From: CAVVVS01 sp963751355
Lineage (GTDB): Bacteria; Bacteroidota; Ignavibacteria; Ignavibacteriales; Ignavibacteriaceae
Length of the DNA: 64,000 nt
Direction: 5' to 3'
Assembly (NCBI GenBank): GCA_963751355.1
Contig: CAVVVS010000037.1
Coordinates: 13,057-77,056, forward strand
Shown here: one piece after another, positions 27,472 through 36,511 of the stretch
Numbering within the stretch: position 1 is the stretch's first letter
Layout: each line of letters opens with the position of its first letter
Notes under the pieces: generated by a model
The model's input: the letters and a program-made list of their open reading frames with translations, nothing else
What the model was told of the DNA's origin: nothing
Databases searched by the model: none
Made by a program: the position numbers and the translations under genes

Positions 27472-29526
27472 ATGTTCCCTCCTAAGGCAAAACGTATACC
27501 TAAGGAGCTACTCGCTCACGGTCATAAAAGAATCGATAATTATTTTTGGCTAAACAACCGTAAAAATCCAGAAGTAATAAAGTATTTAAAGGCAGAGAAT
27601 GATTATACCTCTTATATGATGAAGGATACGGAATTACTTCAGCAAAAATTATTTTCCGAAATTATTAGCCGGTTCAAACAGAAAGATGTGACCGTTCCTT
27701 TTAGGTATAACGGATACTTTTATTATACCAGATATGAAGAAGGCAAGGAATATCCGGTTCATTGCCGAAAAAAGGGGAATCTCGATGCACCGGAAGAAAT
27801 TATGCTTAATGTTAACGAAATGGCGGAGGGTTATAAATATTACCGGGTAGCCGGTTTGAATATTAGTCCGGATAATAAAATTTTAGTTTTCGGAGAAGAT
27901 ACGGCAGGCAGAAGATTGTACAATATCCGTTTTAAGGATTTAACAACGGGTGAATTTCTTGAAGATAAAATTCAAAATACATCGGGCAGAGCCGAGTGGG
28001 CGAATGATAATAAAACGGTTTTTTATTCAGTCAGAGATGAATCACTGAGACCGTATAAAATTTACAGACATAAATTAGCAACCGATATTTCCGGCGATGA
28101 TGAAATTTTTTATGAAGATGATCCTACTTTCGGTGTGTATGTTTACAGAACTAAATCAAATAAATTTATTGTGATTGGTTCTTACAGCACAGTTTCAACA
28201 GAATTTCATATACTCGATGCGGACAATCCAAGCGGAAAATTTAAAGTTTTTCAGTCTAGAGAAAAACATCTGGAATACTCAATAACTAATCTGGATAATA
28301 AATTCTTTATCAATACGAACTATAAAGCAAAGAATTTTAGGGTTATGGAAACTCCCGATAATAAAACAAGTAAAGAAAACTGGAAAGAAGTAATTCCGCA
28401 CAAAAAAGATGTTCTAATCGAGAGGATGGAAATTTTCAACAATTTTCTCGTATTACAGGAAAGAAAAAACGGGCTATCTCAAATAAAGATTGTGAATATT
28501 AACAATAAAACCGATCATTGTATCGCTTTCGAGGAAGCTGCATATAATGTTTACCTGGGTACCAATCGCGAAATGGATTCGGATGAATTGCGATTTGTTT
28601 ACAGTTCACTTACCACACCTGCTTCTACTTATGACTACAACATGAAAACCAAAGAAAAAGAATTACTGAAACGGGAAGAGGTTTTGGGAGATTTTAAACC
28701 GGAAAATTATCGTACTGAAAGATTATATGCCAAAGCCAAAGATGGAACCTCTGTCCCGATTTCACTTGTTTATAAAAGAGGATTAAATAGAGACGTAGAA
28801 AATCCTTTGCTTCTTTACGGATACGGTTCGTACGGAATTACTACCGATCCGGATTTTAATTCCGTTCGGCTGAGTTTACTCGATAGGGGTTTTATTTTTG
28901 CTATCGCTCATATCAGGGGCGGTCAGGAAATGGGGAGACACTGGTATGAGGAAGGTAAATTGTATCATAAAAAAAATACTTTTTCGGATTTTATTTCCTG
29001 CGCTGAATATTTAATTGAATATAAATATACCAATCCAAATAAACTCTTTGCGATGGGTGGAAGTGCTGGTGGATTGTTGATGGGCGCTGTCGCAAATTTA
29101 CGTCCCGATTTATTCAGGGGGATTATTGCGTCGGTCCCTTTTGTAGATGTGGTTACAACTATGCTGGATGAAACTATTCCGCTTACAACCGTTGAATATG
29201 ATGAATGGGGAAATCCTAATCTCAAGGAATATTATGATTATATCCTTTCATATTCTCCTTATGATAATGTTGAAAGTAAGGATTACCCTCCAATGCTGGT
29301 AACTGCAGGTTTGCACGATTCACAGGTTCAATACTGGGAGCCTGCAAAGTGGGTTGCTAAACTCAGGGAAATGAAGACTGATAAAAATTTGTTGCTCCTT
29401 TATACTAACATGTCAGCCGGCCACAGCGGTGCCTCCGGAAGGTTTGAAAGATATAAAGAAACTGTTCTCGAATATGCTTTTATATTAGACCTGATAGATC
29501 TAAATCAGATTGCAAGTGTTGATTAA
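27472..29526 (+). CDS. ptrB: Oligopeptidase B (prolyl oligopeptidase family, S9A)
   Basis: 684 residues, matching the 686 of E. coli PtrB. The N-terminal beta-propeller (about 75-405) follows a HGHKRIDNYFWL lead. The C-terminal alpha/beta-hydrolase has LYGYGSYGI, AHIRGGQEMGRHWYEEGK and the triad Ser531 (GGSAGG), Asp616 (LHDSQV) and His651 (SAGHSG), each one residue from the E. coli numbering. No export signal, so it is cytosolic; it cleaves short peptides after Arg or Lys. A GGAGA ribosome site precedes the ATG. Its TAA stop overlaps, on the opposite strand, the stop of the ferredoxin gene (shared TTAA). Confidence 0.97.
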   Translation: MFPPKAKRIPKELLAHGHKRIDNYFWLNNRKNPEVIKYLKAENDYTSYMMKDTELLQQKLFSEIISRFKQKDVTVPFRYNGYFYYTRYEEGKEYPVHCRKKGNLDAPEEIMLNVNEMAEGYKYYRVAGLNISPDNKILVFGEDTAGRRLYNIRFKDLTTGEFLEDKIQNTSGRAEWANDNKTVFYSVRDESLRPYKIYRHKLATDISGDDEIFYEDDPTFGVYVYRTKSNKFIVIGSYSTVSTEFHILDADNPSGKFKVFQSREKHLEYSITNLDNKFFINTNYKAKNFRVMETPDNKTSKENWKEVIPHKKDVLIERMEIFNNFLVLQERKNGLSQIKIVNINNKTDHCIAFEEAAYNVYLGTNREMDSDELRFVYSSLTTPASTYDYNMKTKEKELLKREEVLGDFKPENYRTERLYAKAKDGTSVPISLVYKRGLNRDVENPLLLYGYGSYGITTDPDFNSVRLSLLDRGFIFAIAHIRGGQEMGRHWYEEGKLYHKKNTFSDFISCAEYLIEYKYTNPNKLFAMGGSAGGLLMGAVANLRPDLFRGIIASVPFVDVVTTMLDETIPLTTVEYDEWGNPNLKEYYDYILSYSPYDNVESKDYPPMLVTAGLHDSQVQYWEPAKWVAKLREMKTDKNLLLLYTNMSAGHSGASGRFERYKETVLEYAFILDLIDLNQIASVD

Positions 29527-31085
29527 AAAGGGAAATCTTCCTGGTAATCTACCTTTTGCTCTAATTTTTTTATTTCCTTTTTCTTTGCTGTTTGATGAAC
29601 CGGGTTGCCGTCAACAAAAATTGCTTTATACGGTTTGGTCGGGCAAGCAAATTCACATGCTCCGCAGCCGATACAATATTCTTCTTTTACCTCGGGTGCT
29701 TTTAAATTTTTGTAGGGTACCATTGTTACCGCTTTTGTGGGACAATGTTCGGCACATGCACCACATTCGGTTTTTTCCGTATAAACGATACAATTATCTT
29801 TTATGAATTTTGCTTTTCCCAATTGAAGTAATTTTTTATTACTTAGTTTAACGGGACTGATTGCACCTGTCGGACAAACCTGACTGCAAATGATACATTC
29901 GAAATTGCAGAAATTTGTACGATAATCCATTCTTGGTTGAAGTATGCCAAGGAAACCGTACTCTAAATATGAGGGCTGGATGACATTTGTGGGGCATGCA
30001 CTTACGCACAAATGACAAGCTGTACATAAATCATTAAAATGCTCAATGCTTCTTGAACCGGGCGGGGAGACGGGAGAAGAAATCTTCTCGGGAATTGTAC
30101 TCTGCTTTTTAGGAACAATAAGTGTTTGTGCCTTTGCCAAACCCGACAACACAGCCAGATATGTAAACGTGTTTACAATGAACTTTCTTTTTGAATTGTC
30201 CAACGGCTTGTTTTTAATCTCATCCGGTTTCATAAATGTGTTGCTGTATTTAATTCCTTCAGTAGCACAAACCGAAAAACAATTATAACAATTTACACAG
30301 CGGCTGAAATCAACAATCTTATTCTGCTTATCAATGCAGCCTGCTTTACAAACGCGCTCACAAAGTTTACAGCTTATACAATTCTGTTGATCAATTTTTA
30401 TCTTATAGATTGAATATCTTGATATCAAACCTAACAGTGTCCCGACCGGACAAATTGTATTGCAAAATAAGCGTCCCTTTTTATAAGATAACCAGGCGAC
30501 AAGAATTAAGAATGCAAGCGGAAATAAAATTAAAGCGAAATTTTGCGTTGGTATTTCGACAGGATAAAATGAATAAATATTTACTCGTTCAAGTGCGAAA
30601 GCCAGAAGGTTATTCAATAATAATAAAATAGGTTTTAGCAATTGAGTAAATATTCTGCCGAAATTACTGTAAGGATCAAGCAAATTTATTACGAATAAAC
30701 TCCCGCTCAGAGAAAATATAATCGAACCAAGGAGGAATAAGTAACGCAGCCAATTATTGGGTGACGATAATTTGTAATGCTTTTTTTTGTGAATTTTCTT
30801 GGAGAGAAAAGATATGATATCTTGTAAAGTTCCGAGCGGACAAACACTTGAGCAATAAATTCTGCCGAATGAAAAAGTCAATAAAATAATGATTATAAAT
30901 CCAGCTGTGGCGATACCGGCAGCACCGGTAAACTTAATTAGCGAAGGAATAAATTGAAGATAAGTAATATAATTAGTATAAGCCGGTGAAAGTATATTTC
31001 CGTAATCGAGAAAAAGGAAGGATAGGAAAAAAAAGAAAAAAATGGAAATTATTACACGTAATTTTTTTAAAGAGGATAATTTCAT
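29523..31085 (-). CDS. Membrane polyferredoxin (NapH/CcoG-like, multiple 4Fe-4S clusters)
   Basis: 520 residues. Five hydrophobic segments occupy residues 1-210, with two NapH-type CxxxCP motifs (YCSSVCPLGT, FCNTICPVGT). Then follow ferredoxin-type clusters: CISCKLCERVC, CVNCYNCFSVC, CTACHLCVSACP, FECIICSQVCP, ECGACAEHCP and CIGCGACEFACP. The soluble part thus has room for about six clusters. A hydrophobic stretch near residue 305 (FIVNTFTYLAVLSGLAKA) may be another membrane anchor. It likely passes electrons between the quinone pool and a periplasmic or cytoplasmic partner. The DUF362 gene begins upstream on the same strand with a 44-base gap, so they form an operon. Confidence 0.93.
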   Translation of the reverse strand: MKLSSLKKLRVIISIFFFFFLSFLFLDYGNILSPAYTNYITYLQFIPSLIKFTGAAGIATAGFIIIILLTFSFGRIYCSSVCPLGTLQDIISFLSKKIHKKKHYKLSSPNNWLRYLFLLGSIIFSLSGSLFVINLLDPYSNFGRIFTQLLKPILLLLNNLLAFALERVNIYSFYPVEIPTQNFALILFPLAFLILVAWLSYKKGRLFCNTICPVGTLLGLISRYSIYKIKIDQQNCISCKLCERVCKAGCIDKQNKIVDFSRCVNCYNCFSVCATEGIKYSNTFMKPDEIKNKPLDNSKRKFIVNTFTYLAVLSGLAKAQTLIVPKKQSTIPEKISSPVSPPGSRSIEHFNDLCTACHLCVSACPTNVIQPSYLEYGFLGILQPRMDYRTNFCNFECIICSQVCPTGAISPVKLSNKKLLQLGKAKFIKDNCIVYTEKTECGACAEHCPTKAVTMVPYKNLKAPEVKEEYCIGCGACEFACPTKPYKAIFVDGNPVHQTAKKKEIKKLEQKVDYQEDFPF

Positions 31086-31129
31086 CGCATTACAAAAGTT
31101 TTCCTAGATAAAATGCCGGGTCTTTATGT

Positions 31130-32053
31130 TTAAAGTATAATTCTATTTATCTTTAATTTTGATAGATCTTTGATACCGGTATTCATTTCTCCGGCTATTT
31201 TAATATAAGGAACATCATTAGGGTCAATTCCAAATAGTTTTGCGGAAGCCGCATCGGCAGCAACAACATCGGTTGCAATTATTAGAGATTTCATTAGTAC
31301 AAGGTCTTCTTTCGAAACCCCTCGCGGTCCGTTTCTCATCATAACATTGTACGCATCAACTACGGTTAAATCCGGTTTTCGGAAAGTGGCGAAATCAGCA
31401 ATACATTGATGTAAATCGTTTCTGTGCCAATATCCTCTGTCCCATACAATTCCCATCAGATTTTTCATACCGACTGTAATTCTTCCGGAACCGTGACTCT
31501 TTAGAACCGGTACATTAATAAATACATCGGATTCAAGAATTAATTCGTGGACTTTTGCTTCGGACAAAGTTTTACCCTTTTTAACCTCAACTTTTTGATA
31601 ATATCCTTCGCTTGCTCCTGAAACAATTTTCCCTCCCGCATCTTTTACGGCTCTTTCAATCCCGCTGTTAGAGTAGCATCTTGTCCAATTATCGCAGGTA
31701 TGGTCGAAAACGTAAACATCCTTTGCTCCTGCCTGTATGCACTGTTTAACTATTTCATTAATTAATCCCGGATTAGTATTTGCACCTTTATCGGGTATTA
31801 CATCCCATCCGATGTTTGGTTTTACAACAACGGATTGTCCTTTTCTCACAAATCTTGTTATTCCTCCGAATGAAGAAATTGCTTTGCTGAACATTCCGGC
31901 AGGTTCACCGCCCTTTATGGCGACAAGATCGTACTTTTCTACGGCAGCATTCCGGTCGTACGCAAACAAATTGGAGAAATTTCCGAATGTTAATGACGCT
32001 CCCGCTGCTATCGCTGCGGTACTTGTTTTCTTTAAGAATTCCCTCCGTTCCAT
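31130..32053 (-). CDS. DUF362 domain protein with Tat-type signal
   Basis: 307 residues. The N-terminus ERREFLKKTSTAAIAAGASL is a twin-arginine signal. The DUF362 domain follows: GQSVVVKPNIGWD, INEIVKQCIQAGAKDVYVFD, VFINVPVLKSHGSGRITVGMKNLMGI and LVLMKSLIIATDVVAADAAS. DUF362 proteins are often fused or adjacent to ferredoxins, as here with the polyferredoxin 44 bases downstream. Export by Tat suggests a folded, possibly cofactor-bearing periplasmic protein. A redox or metal-handling role is plausible, but no activity is established. Confidence 0.92.
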   Translation of the reverse strand: MERREFLKKTSTAAIAAGASLTFGNFSNLFAYDRNAAVEKYDLVAIKGGEPAGMFSKAISSFGGITRFVRKGQSVVVKPNIGWDVIPDKGANTNPGLINEIVKQCIQAGAKDVYVFDHTCDNWTRCYSNSGIERAVKDAGGKIVSGASEGYYQKVEVKKGKTLSEAKVHELILESDVFINVPVLKSHGSGRITVGMKNLMGIVWDRGYWHRNDLHQCIADFATFRKPDLTVVDAYNVMMRNGPRGVSKEDLVLMKSLIIATDVVAADAASAKLFGIDPNDVPYIKIAGEMNTGIKDLSKLKINRIIL

Positions 32054-32423
32054 TGTGTCCCCTGTTTTTACTCAAAGAAATATTTGAAGGCTTAAAAAAA
32101 GAATGGTTTTCCCAATTCTCTTTAAAATTACTAATAATAACTTAATATTTTGTCTTTAAATAGACAAAGCCTAAAAAAGTATATATTGGAATTACAACCG
32201 AAAATGAAAGGATATTTTAATCTGTTAAGAATTAGGCATGAATATTGTAAGATTTAATTTATTTAATATTTACCTGTGGACATGATTGTTATAACTTATT
32301 AATGAAGTTCTATAAATAGTTATGAAGTGACCGGTTATTTCTGAGAATAATCAATCACTTGTTCTTAATTTTTAACTTGACTACTTTTTAAATAAAGGAT
32401 TATAAAATAAAACCGGGAATTGT
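32054..32423. other. Divergent intergenic region
   Basis: No gene. It contains a hairpin TTTGTCT/AGACAAA at 32149-32168 with a six-base loop, which could be a regulator site for the Tat/polyferredoxin operon, and the promoter for the chagasin-domain gene near its right end. Confidence 0.4.
32377..32406 (+). promoter_or_regulatory. Possible sigma-70-type promoter
   Basis: TTGACT (32377-32382), 18 bases, TATAAA (32401-32406), just before the ATG at 32424. It would give a very short leader of about ten bases. Confidence 0.4.
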
Positions 32424-33443
32424 ATGAAATCACTTTTTTTAACTCTATCAATTATTATTTTAATGTGTTATTCCGGAACGGCGCAAACGCAAAGTAATAT
32501 TCAAAACAACAGCAGCATAAATAATAGTGCAATCTGGAAGCCTAATACAGCGGATATGGATCGATTAGTAAATGATTGCGGCGGATTGGACCCTTCAAAA
32601 TACGGAGACTGCCTGGAATCGGTGATGAATAAAACCGGTGCAACGCAGCAGGCAGTATCATTTACAAAAATGCTAAACGGAAATGGCTACATGCAAAATT
32701 TTTTCGAATCCGGAATGATTGATGCGGCTTCAGTTTATTATCCGTTCAGAGAAAATGATAAATCGGGACTGTATCTGGTAAATGGTAAGCCCAAAGCAAT
32801 TGATGTTGATGATATGAGTTATCTTGATATTAATGAAATGGAAAGCAACGTCGTCTATTCGGAAATGTTTAAAAAGTATCCGCATGTTACGATCCTACCC
32901 GGGAGCAGAGGTGGTTCGGATTCATTTAAATCCGGAACATGGGGAAAAAACGGTCAGAGAATGTTAATCAATTACAGGTTAAAGGACGGATGCAGGAATT
33001 GTGAATTGCTCGGATATGCTACCTTCGCTTTCAATTTTGACAGCACAGGTAAATTTGTGAATACTACTCTCGCAAAAGTTGAAAAAATTTATTCTGATAA
33101 TGTTTCCAGTGTTAACAGCAGTGCTCCATCGCGCGTATTCTCCGATCCGTCGGAAACTATAAAAATACAGAAAGGCGAAAGTTTTGCAATTGCTCTCAAG
33201 ACGAACCCAACTTCCGGCTATAAGTGGGAATTGGCGAAATCTCTTAACTCCTCGATATTAACATTAATCGGTACCGATGAAGTAAAATCATATTATTCTA
33301 AGTTACCGAACGCTGGCGGGAAGATTGTATTCAGATTTAAAGCAGCCGGTACGGGAAATACTACTATCGAATTAAAATACGTTAAGTCATGGGAAAATTC
33401 TACCCCAGGTGAAAAACTGTCATTTAAAGTTAATGTTTATTAA
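32424..33443 (+). CDS. Secreted protein with C-terminal chagasin-type (I42) protease-inhibitor domain
   Basis: 339 residues with a signal peptide ending TAQ (about residue 21). Residues 30-225 form an unrecognised domain with several Cys (DCGGLDPSKYGDCLESVMNK, DGCRNCELLGYA). The C-terminal 100 residues show the chagasin pattern: GESFAIALKTNPTSGYKWEL (the NPTTGY-like loop), GGKIVFRFKAAGTGNTTIEL and KYVKSWEN, the last matching the RPWE loop. Chagasin-type proteins block papain-like cysteine proteases. The protein is probably periplasmic or exported. The N-terminal domain could be an enzyme or a binding module. Confidence 0.8.
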   Translation: MKSLFLTLSIIILMCYSGTAQTQSNIQNNSSINNSAIWKPNTADMDRLVNDCGGLDPSKYGDCLESVMNKTGATQQAVSFTKMLNGNGYMQNFFESGMIDAASVYYPFRENDKSGLYLVNGKPKAIDVDDMSYLDINEMESNVVYSEMFKKYPHVTILPGSRGGSDSFKSGTWGKNGQRMLINYRLKDGCRNCELLGYATFAFNFDSTGKFVNTTLAKVEKIYSDNVSSVNSSAPSRVFSDPSETIKIQKGESFAIALKTNPTSGYKWELAKSLNSSILTLIGTDEVKSYYSKLPNAGGKIVFRFKAAGTGNTTIELKYVKSWENSTPGEKLSFKVNVY

Positions 33444-33480
33444 AGTTATTATGAATGAGATATAATTCTTCTTTTTTGAT

Positions 33481-34449
33481 ATGGACAATTTAGAACTTTC
33501 TTCTTTAAATTATTTTCAATCGAATGATTTGAATCGATTAACGGAAATCCGCGGAAATGCAAATCTGTTATCCGAAGTATTAAAAGATTCAAACACATTT
33601 GTAATTCCGGTTTCACAATCGAAAAATTTATTTTCTGCGGATGAAAATCCGAAGCCCGTTACACTTCCGGCAAATCAATTTTATGAATTAAAAAATGATT
33701 TGATTTTATTAGGCAAAACAAACGGCAGTACTTTATTTGCCCTCGATATAACAAATTCCGGTAAAAATCTAAAAGATGATTTGTCTAAATTTGGAAATTT
33801 CAACGAATTAAGGAGGATGGCTCCTTTACTAGAACTAAGCGATGCGGCTATTTTATCTTATGCAAAGGCAATGACGTATTGGCATGCGCACCATAAATTC
33901 TGCGAAGTCTGCGGCGGCAAAACCGTAAGTATGGATGCGGGACATAAAAGAATGTGCACCAACCCGGATTGTAAGAGCGAACATTTTCCCAGAACAGACC
34001 CGGCTATAATTGTTTTAGTGAGCAAAGGCGAAAAGTGTTTATTAGCCAGGCAGTCCAGATGGAGAAAAGGTCAGTACGCTACAATTGCCGGATTTGTGGA
34101 GCCGGGCGAAACATTGGAACAGGCCGTCATACGTGAAGTGTATGAAGAATCGGGTATACATGTGGATAAAGTATGGTATCATTCTTCACAGCCGTGGCCT
34201 TTCCCCGGCACTATAATGATTGGATTTCATGCATCCGCTAATTCCGAAACAATTACTTTGAGAGACCATGAACTTGAAGACGCAAAGTGGCTTTCCAGGG
34301 AACAAATATTAACAGAATTATCCGAAGGCTCGCTTAAATTATCTCCTCCTATTTCTGTTTCATTTCGTTTAATTGAAGATTGGTTTGACGAAAATGAAAA
34401 AGGAAGACTAAGAAAAATAATTGCTGATTTAAAGCAAAAAGAAAAATAA
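33481..34449 (+). CDS. nudC: NADH pyrophosphatase (NudC), also implicated in NAD-cap removal
   Basis: 322 residues, longer than the E. coli protein (257) because of an N-terminal extension of the type seen in NUDT12-like enzymes. A zinc ribbon has FCEVCGG and CTNPDC. The Nudix box starts at about residue 204: GFVEPGETLEQAVIREV followed by YEESGI, and the NudC-specific SQPWPFPGT motif follows. It hydrolyses NADH to NMNH and AMP, and relatives remove NAD caps from RNA. The ATG at 33481 follows the previous stop by 37 bases. It is the last clearly core gene before the accessory region. Confidence 0.97.
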   Translation: MDNLELSSLNYFQSNDLNRLTEIRGNANLLSEVLKDSNTFVIPVSQSKNLFSADENPKPVTLPANQFYELKNDLILLGKTNGSTLFALDITNSGKNLKDDLSKFGNFNELRRMAPLLELSDAAILSYAKAMTYWHAHHKFCEVCGGKTVSMDAGHKRMCTNPDCKSEHFPRTDPAIIVLVSKGEKCLLARQSRWRKGQYATIAGFVEPGETLEQAVIREVYEESGIHVDKVWYHSSQPWPFPGTIMIGFHASANSETITLRDHELEDAKWLSREQILTELSEGSLKLSPPISVSFRLIEDWFDENEKGRLRKIIADLKQKEK

Positions 34450-34655
34450 TTACTTCATTTTATGAGCCGTGCAGATATTTAATATGCCGGAAGCTTAATA
34501 ATCCTGTCTAAAATTAACCCAAAAGATAAAAAGTTAGTTGCTTATGATATAATGTGTTAGTAATTTATTATTCGAATGATCAATTCAATAAAATTCTTTC
34601 TGCAGTTTAGTAATAATTACTTGATGTTTCGATACGCACCGTAGGTTAATAATAT

Positions 34656-34665
34656 GTTATACCAC
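34656..34665. repeat. Left arm of a perfect inverted repeat bracketing the nuclease-like gene
   Basis: GTTATACCAC here is the exact reverse complement of GTGGTATAAC at 35862-35871. In an integron cassette the base after G would be the first base of the cassette, and the matching site would open the attC after the gene; this geometry fits. Confidence 0.6.
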
Positions 34666-34667
34666 TT

Positions 34668-35870
34668 ATGATATCATATTACAAGAATACATTGTTGAAT
34701 TATTTTCATCAACTGGAAAATATTAAAAACTCTCCAACGAAGAGTCAAGAAATTATTTATAATCTTCAAAATCAGTTGATAAAAAAAACAATATATATTG
34801 AATGTCAGATAAAAAAGAAAAAAAGTCTTTTACAGAAATATAAATTTGAGAAATCAAACTTACCTCAAACTCGTCAATCAAAATCGCGATCAAAAAATTT
34901 AAAACAGAAAATTGATTTGATTAAAGAAAATATCGAAGATTATAACAAAATATTGGAAATTCTAAAGAAAGTTGGCGATGGTATTGCTTTTAACATATTC
35001 AATAAATGGGATTTAAAAAGTACTTCTTTTAAACAAGACGCTGGATTTTTATCTGGCAAAATAGGCTTTAAATTAGAACGAAAAATATTCAATTATTTAA
35101 ACAAATCCGGAATCGTTAGTGTTTTAAACGACTTAACTACATGCCTAAAATATGGTGATATTACTTTAAAACATCCTGTCACATTGCTCCCCTCAATTGT
35201 TGAAGTAAAATCAAGTAAAAATATTAATGATAGAGTGATTCGTCAACAGAAAGAGGCTGAAAATATTTTGAAATATTTGAACATAGATAAAACCGATAGG
35301 TTATATGGGGAAGAACGTAATGCTCTTCGATTATCTACACACAGTACGGAAAGAAATTTTAGTAATATTATCAATTGTATGATTGATGAAACTATGTTCA
35401 GGAATAGTTCTTTTAAAAAAATTGAAAAGGGTCTTTATTGTTATGTAACAAAACATTTTTCATTAAGAGAACTTGAAGGTATTCTAAAGGAAATTAATTT
35501 TAAAGCAATGGTTTTTCTTGCAAATGATTTTAAATACGGCAACTCATCTTTAGGGTATTATCCTTTAATTCTCTCTATTAAAGATCCTGGTGCAAAATAT
35601 GATTTTATTACAGATAAGTTGAACATTTTATTTTTTCTTAATCCAGAAATAATTGAAGAATATTTTAAAAATCGAGGTTACTCAATCTCAATAAATATTA
35701 ATGATGATTACTTTCTTGAAATCATTCACCCGACAAAAGACATTCAAATTAAAACAAGTTTTCATTTCTTTAATAGAGTGTTTAGTGAATTTATCTCCTT
35801 AAAATGGATATTGAAGGAGACTGAAGAAAAGTTCAATAAGATTGATGATGTATCGCAGTTTGTGGTATAA
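34668..35870 (+). CDS. Unknown protein with PD-(D/E)XK nuclease-like core, in an apparent gene cassette
   Basis: 400 residues, not recognised as a named family. Residues 15-100 are a Lys-rich coiled coil. From residue 120 a restriction-like nuclease signature appears: Glu137 in an initial helix (GFKLERKIFNYL), Asp164 (YGDITL), Glu179-x-Lys181 (IVEVKSSK) and a following Gln/Arg helix (RVIRQQKEAENIL). The C-terminal 180 residues are mixed and unknown. The ATG lies three bases after a GTTATACCAC repeat, with no ribosome site visible, and the stop is inside the matching GTGGTATAAC. The base composition is more AT-rich than the neighbours. A stand-alone defence or DNA-processing nuclease is the best guess; function is unproven. 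Confidence 0.72.
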   Translation: MISYYKNTLLNYFHQLENIKNSPTKSQEIIYNLQNQLIKKTIYIECQIKKKKSLLQKYKFEKSNLPQTRQSKSRSKNLKQKIDLIKENIEDYNKILEILKKVGDGIAFNIFNKWDLKSTSFKQDAGFLSGKIGFKLERKIFNYLNKSGIVSVLNDLTTCLKYGDITLKHPVTLLPSIVEVKSSKNINDRVIRQQKEAENILKYLNIDKTDRLYGEERNALRLSTHSTERNFSNIINCMIDETMFRNSSFKKIEKGLYCYVTKHFSLRELEGILKEINFKAMVFLANDFKYGNSSLGYYPLILSIKDPGAKYDFITDKLNILFFLNPEIIEEYFKNRGYSISININDDYFLEIIHPTKDIQIKTSFHFFNRVFSEFISLKWILKETEEKFNKIDDVSQFVV

Positions 35871-36089
35871 CTAGTGCCACAAGCCGACAGCTTATTCGCA
35901 CTCGGCAATTTACAAATATTTAAGTTGGTCGTTCCGTTTCGGCTAGCTTGTTTAAGGTAGTCGTGCTAAGTAATAAACTTGCAAACCGTATGTACGAAGA
36001 AATTTACACACGGTTTGCTTAATCTTCGGCAGTTGTTTTCAAAGCGGCATTCTTGTTTTGGGCTGCGGCTTAGGCACAACGCCGTTACC
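35864..36089 (+). other. attC-like recombination site or structured spacer 1
   Basis: GGTATAAC (35864-35871) and GTTACC (36084-36089) act as outer arms; GCCACAAGCCG (35876-35886) and CGGCTTAGGC (36066-36075) as inner arms with an unpaired base, the layout of R and L boxes in integron attC sites. A central hairpin pairs GCAAACCGTATGTA (35981-35994) with TACACACGGTTTGC (36005-36018), 13 of 14 positions. At about 226 bases it is longer than typical attC sites. It shares CTCGGCAATTT and CGAAGAAA with the spacer at 36512-36719. Confidence 0.55.
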
Positions 36090-36111
36090 TACTAAAAAAA
36101 TATTTTAAGTT

Positions 36112-36501
36112 ATGAAAGAAATTACAAACAAAGATTTAATTCAAAAAGCTAAATCAGTTATAATACCAAGGAAAATAAGCCACGATTTTTACGTAGGAAT
36201 TGTAGGATGTGCAATACTTTCTGAAAAAGGGAATATTTATTTGGGAGCTAGTATTGATACTTGTTCTGGAATGGGATTTTGTGCAGAACATAGTGCAATA
36301 GCAGCAATGGTTACAAACAATGAACAAAAAATAAAAAAAATCGTCGCTGTTTTTGAGAATGGAAATATTGCTGCACCGTGTGGTCGTTGTAGAGAATTTA
36401 TGTATCAAATAGACAAAGAAAATATTCATGCTGAAATAATTATGGAAGAAAACAAAACAATTAAACTTAAAGAATTACTTCCATATCGTTGGGATGAATA
36501 A
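36112..36501 (+). CDS. Small cytidine deaminase-like protein (blasticidin deaminase-like)
   Basis: 129 residues. The zinc-dependent deaminase signature is complete: Cys57-Ala-Glu59 (FCAEHSAIAAM) and Pro-Cys90-Gly-Arg-Cys93 (APCGRCREFM). The size and layout fit the small tetrameric cytidine deaminase/blasticidin-S deaminase group. The family removes an amino group from cytidine or cytosine-like antibiotics; which applies here is unknown. The gene begins 27 bases after the presumed recombination point and stands alone between two related spacers, as a cassette would. The product is cytosolic, with no signal peptide. Confidence 0.88.
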   Translation: MKEITNKDLIQKAKSVIIPRKISHDFYVGIVGCAILSEKGNIYLGASIDTCSGMGFCAEHSAIAAMVTNNEQKIKKIVAVFENGNIAAPCGRCREFMYQIDKENIHAEIIMEENKTIKLKELLPYRWDE

Positions 36502-36511
36502 AAATTTTATG

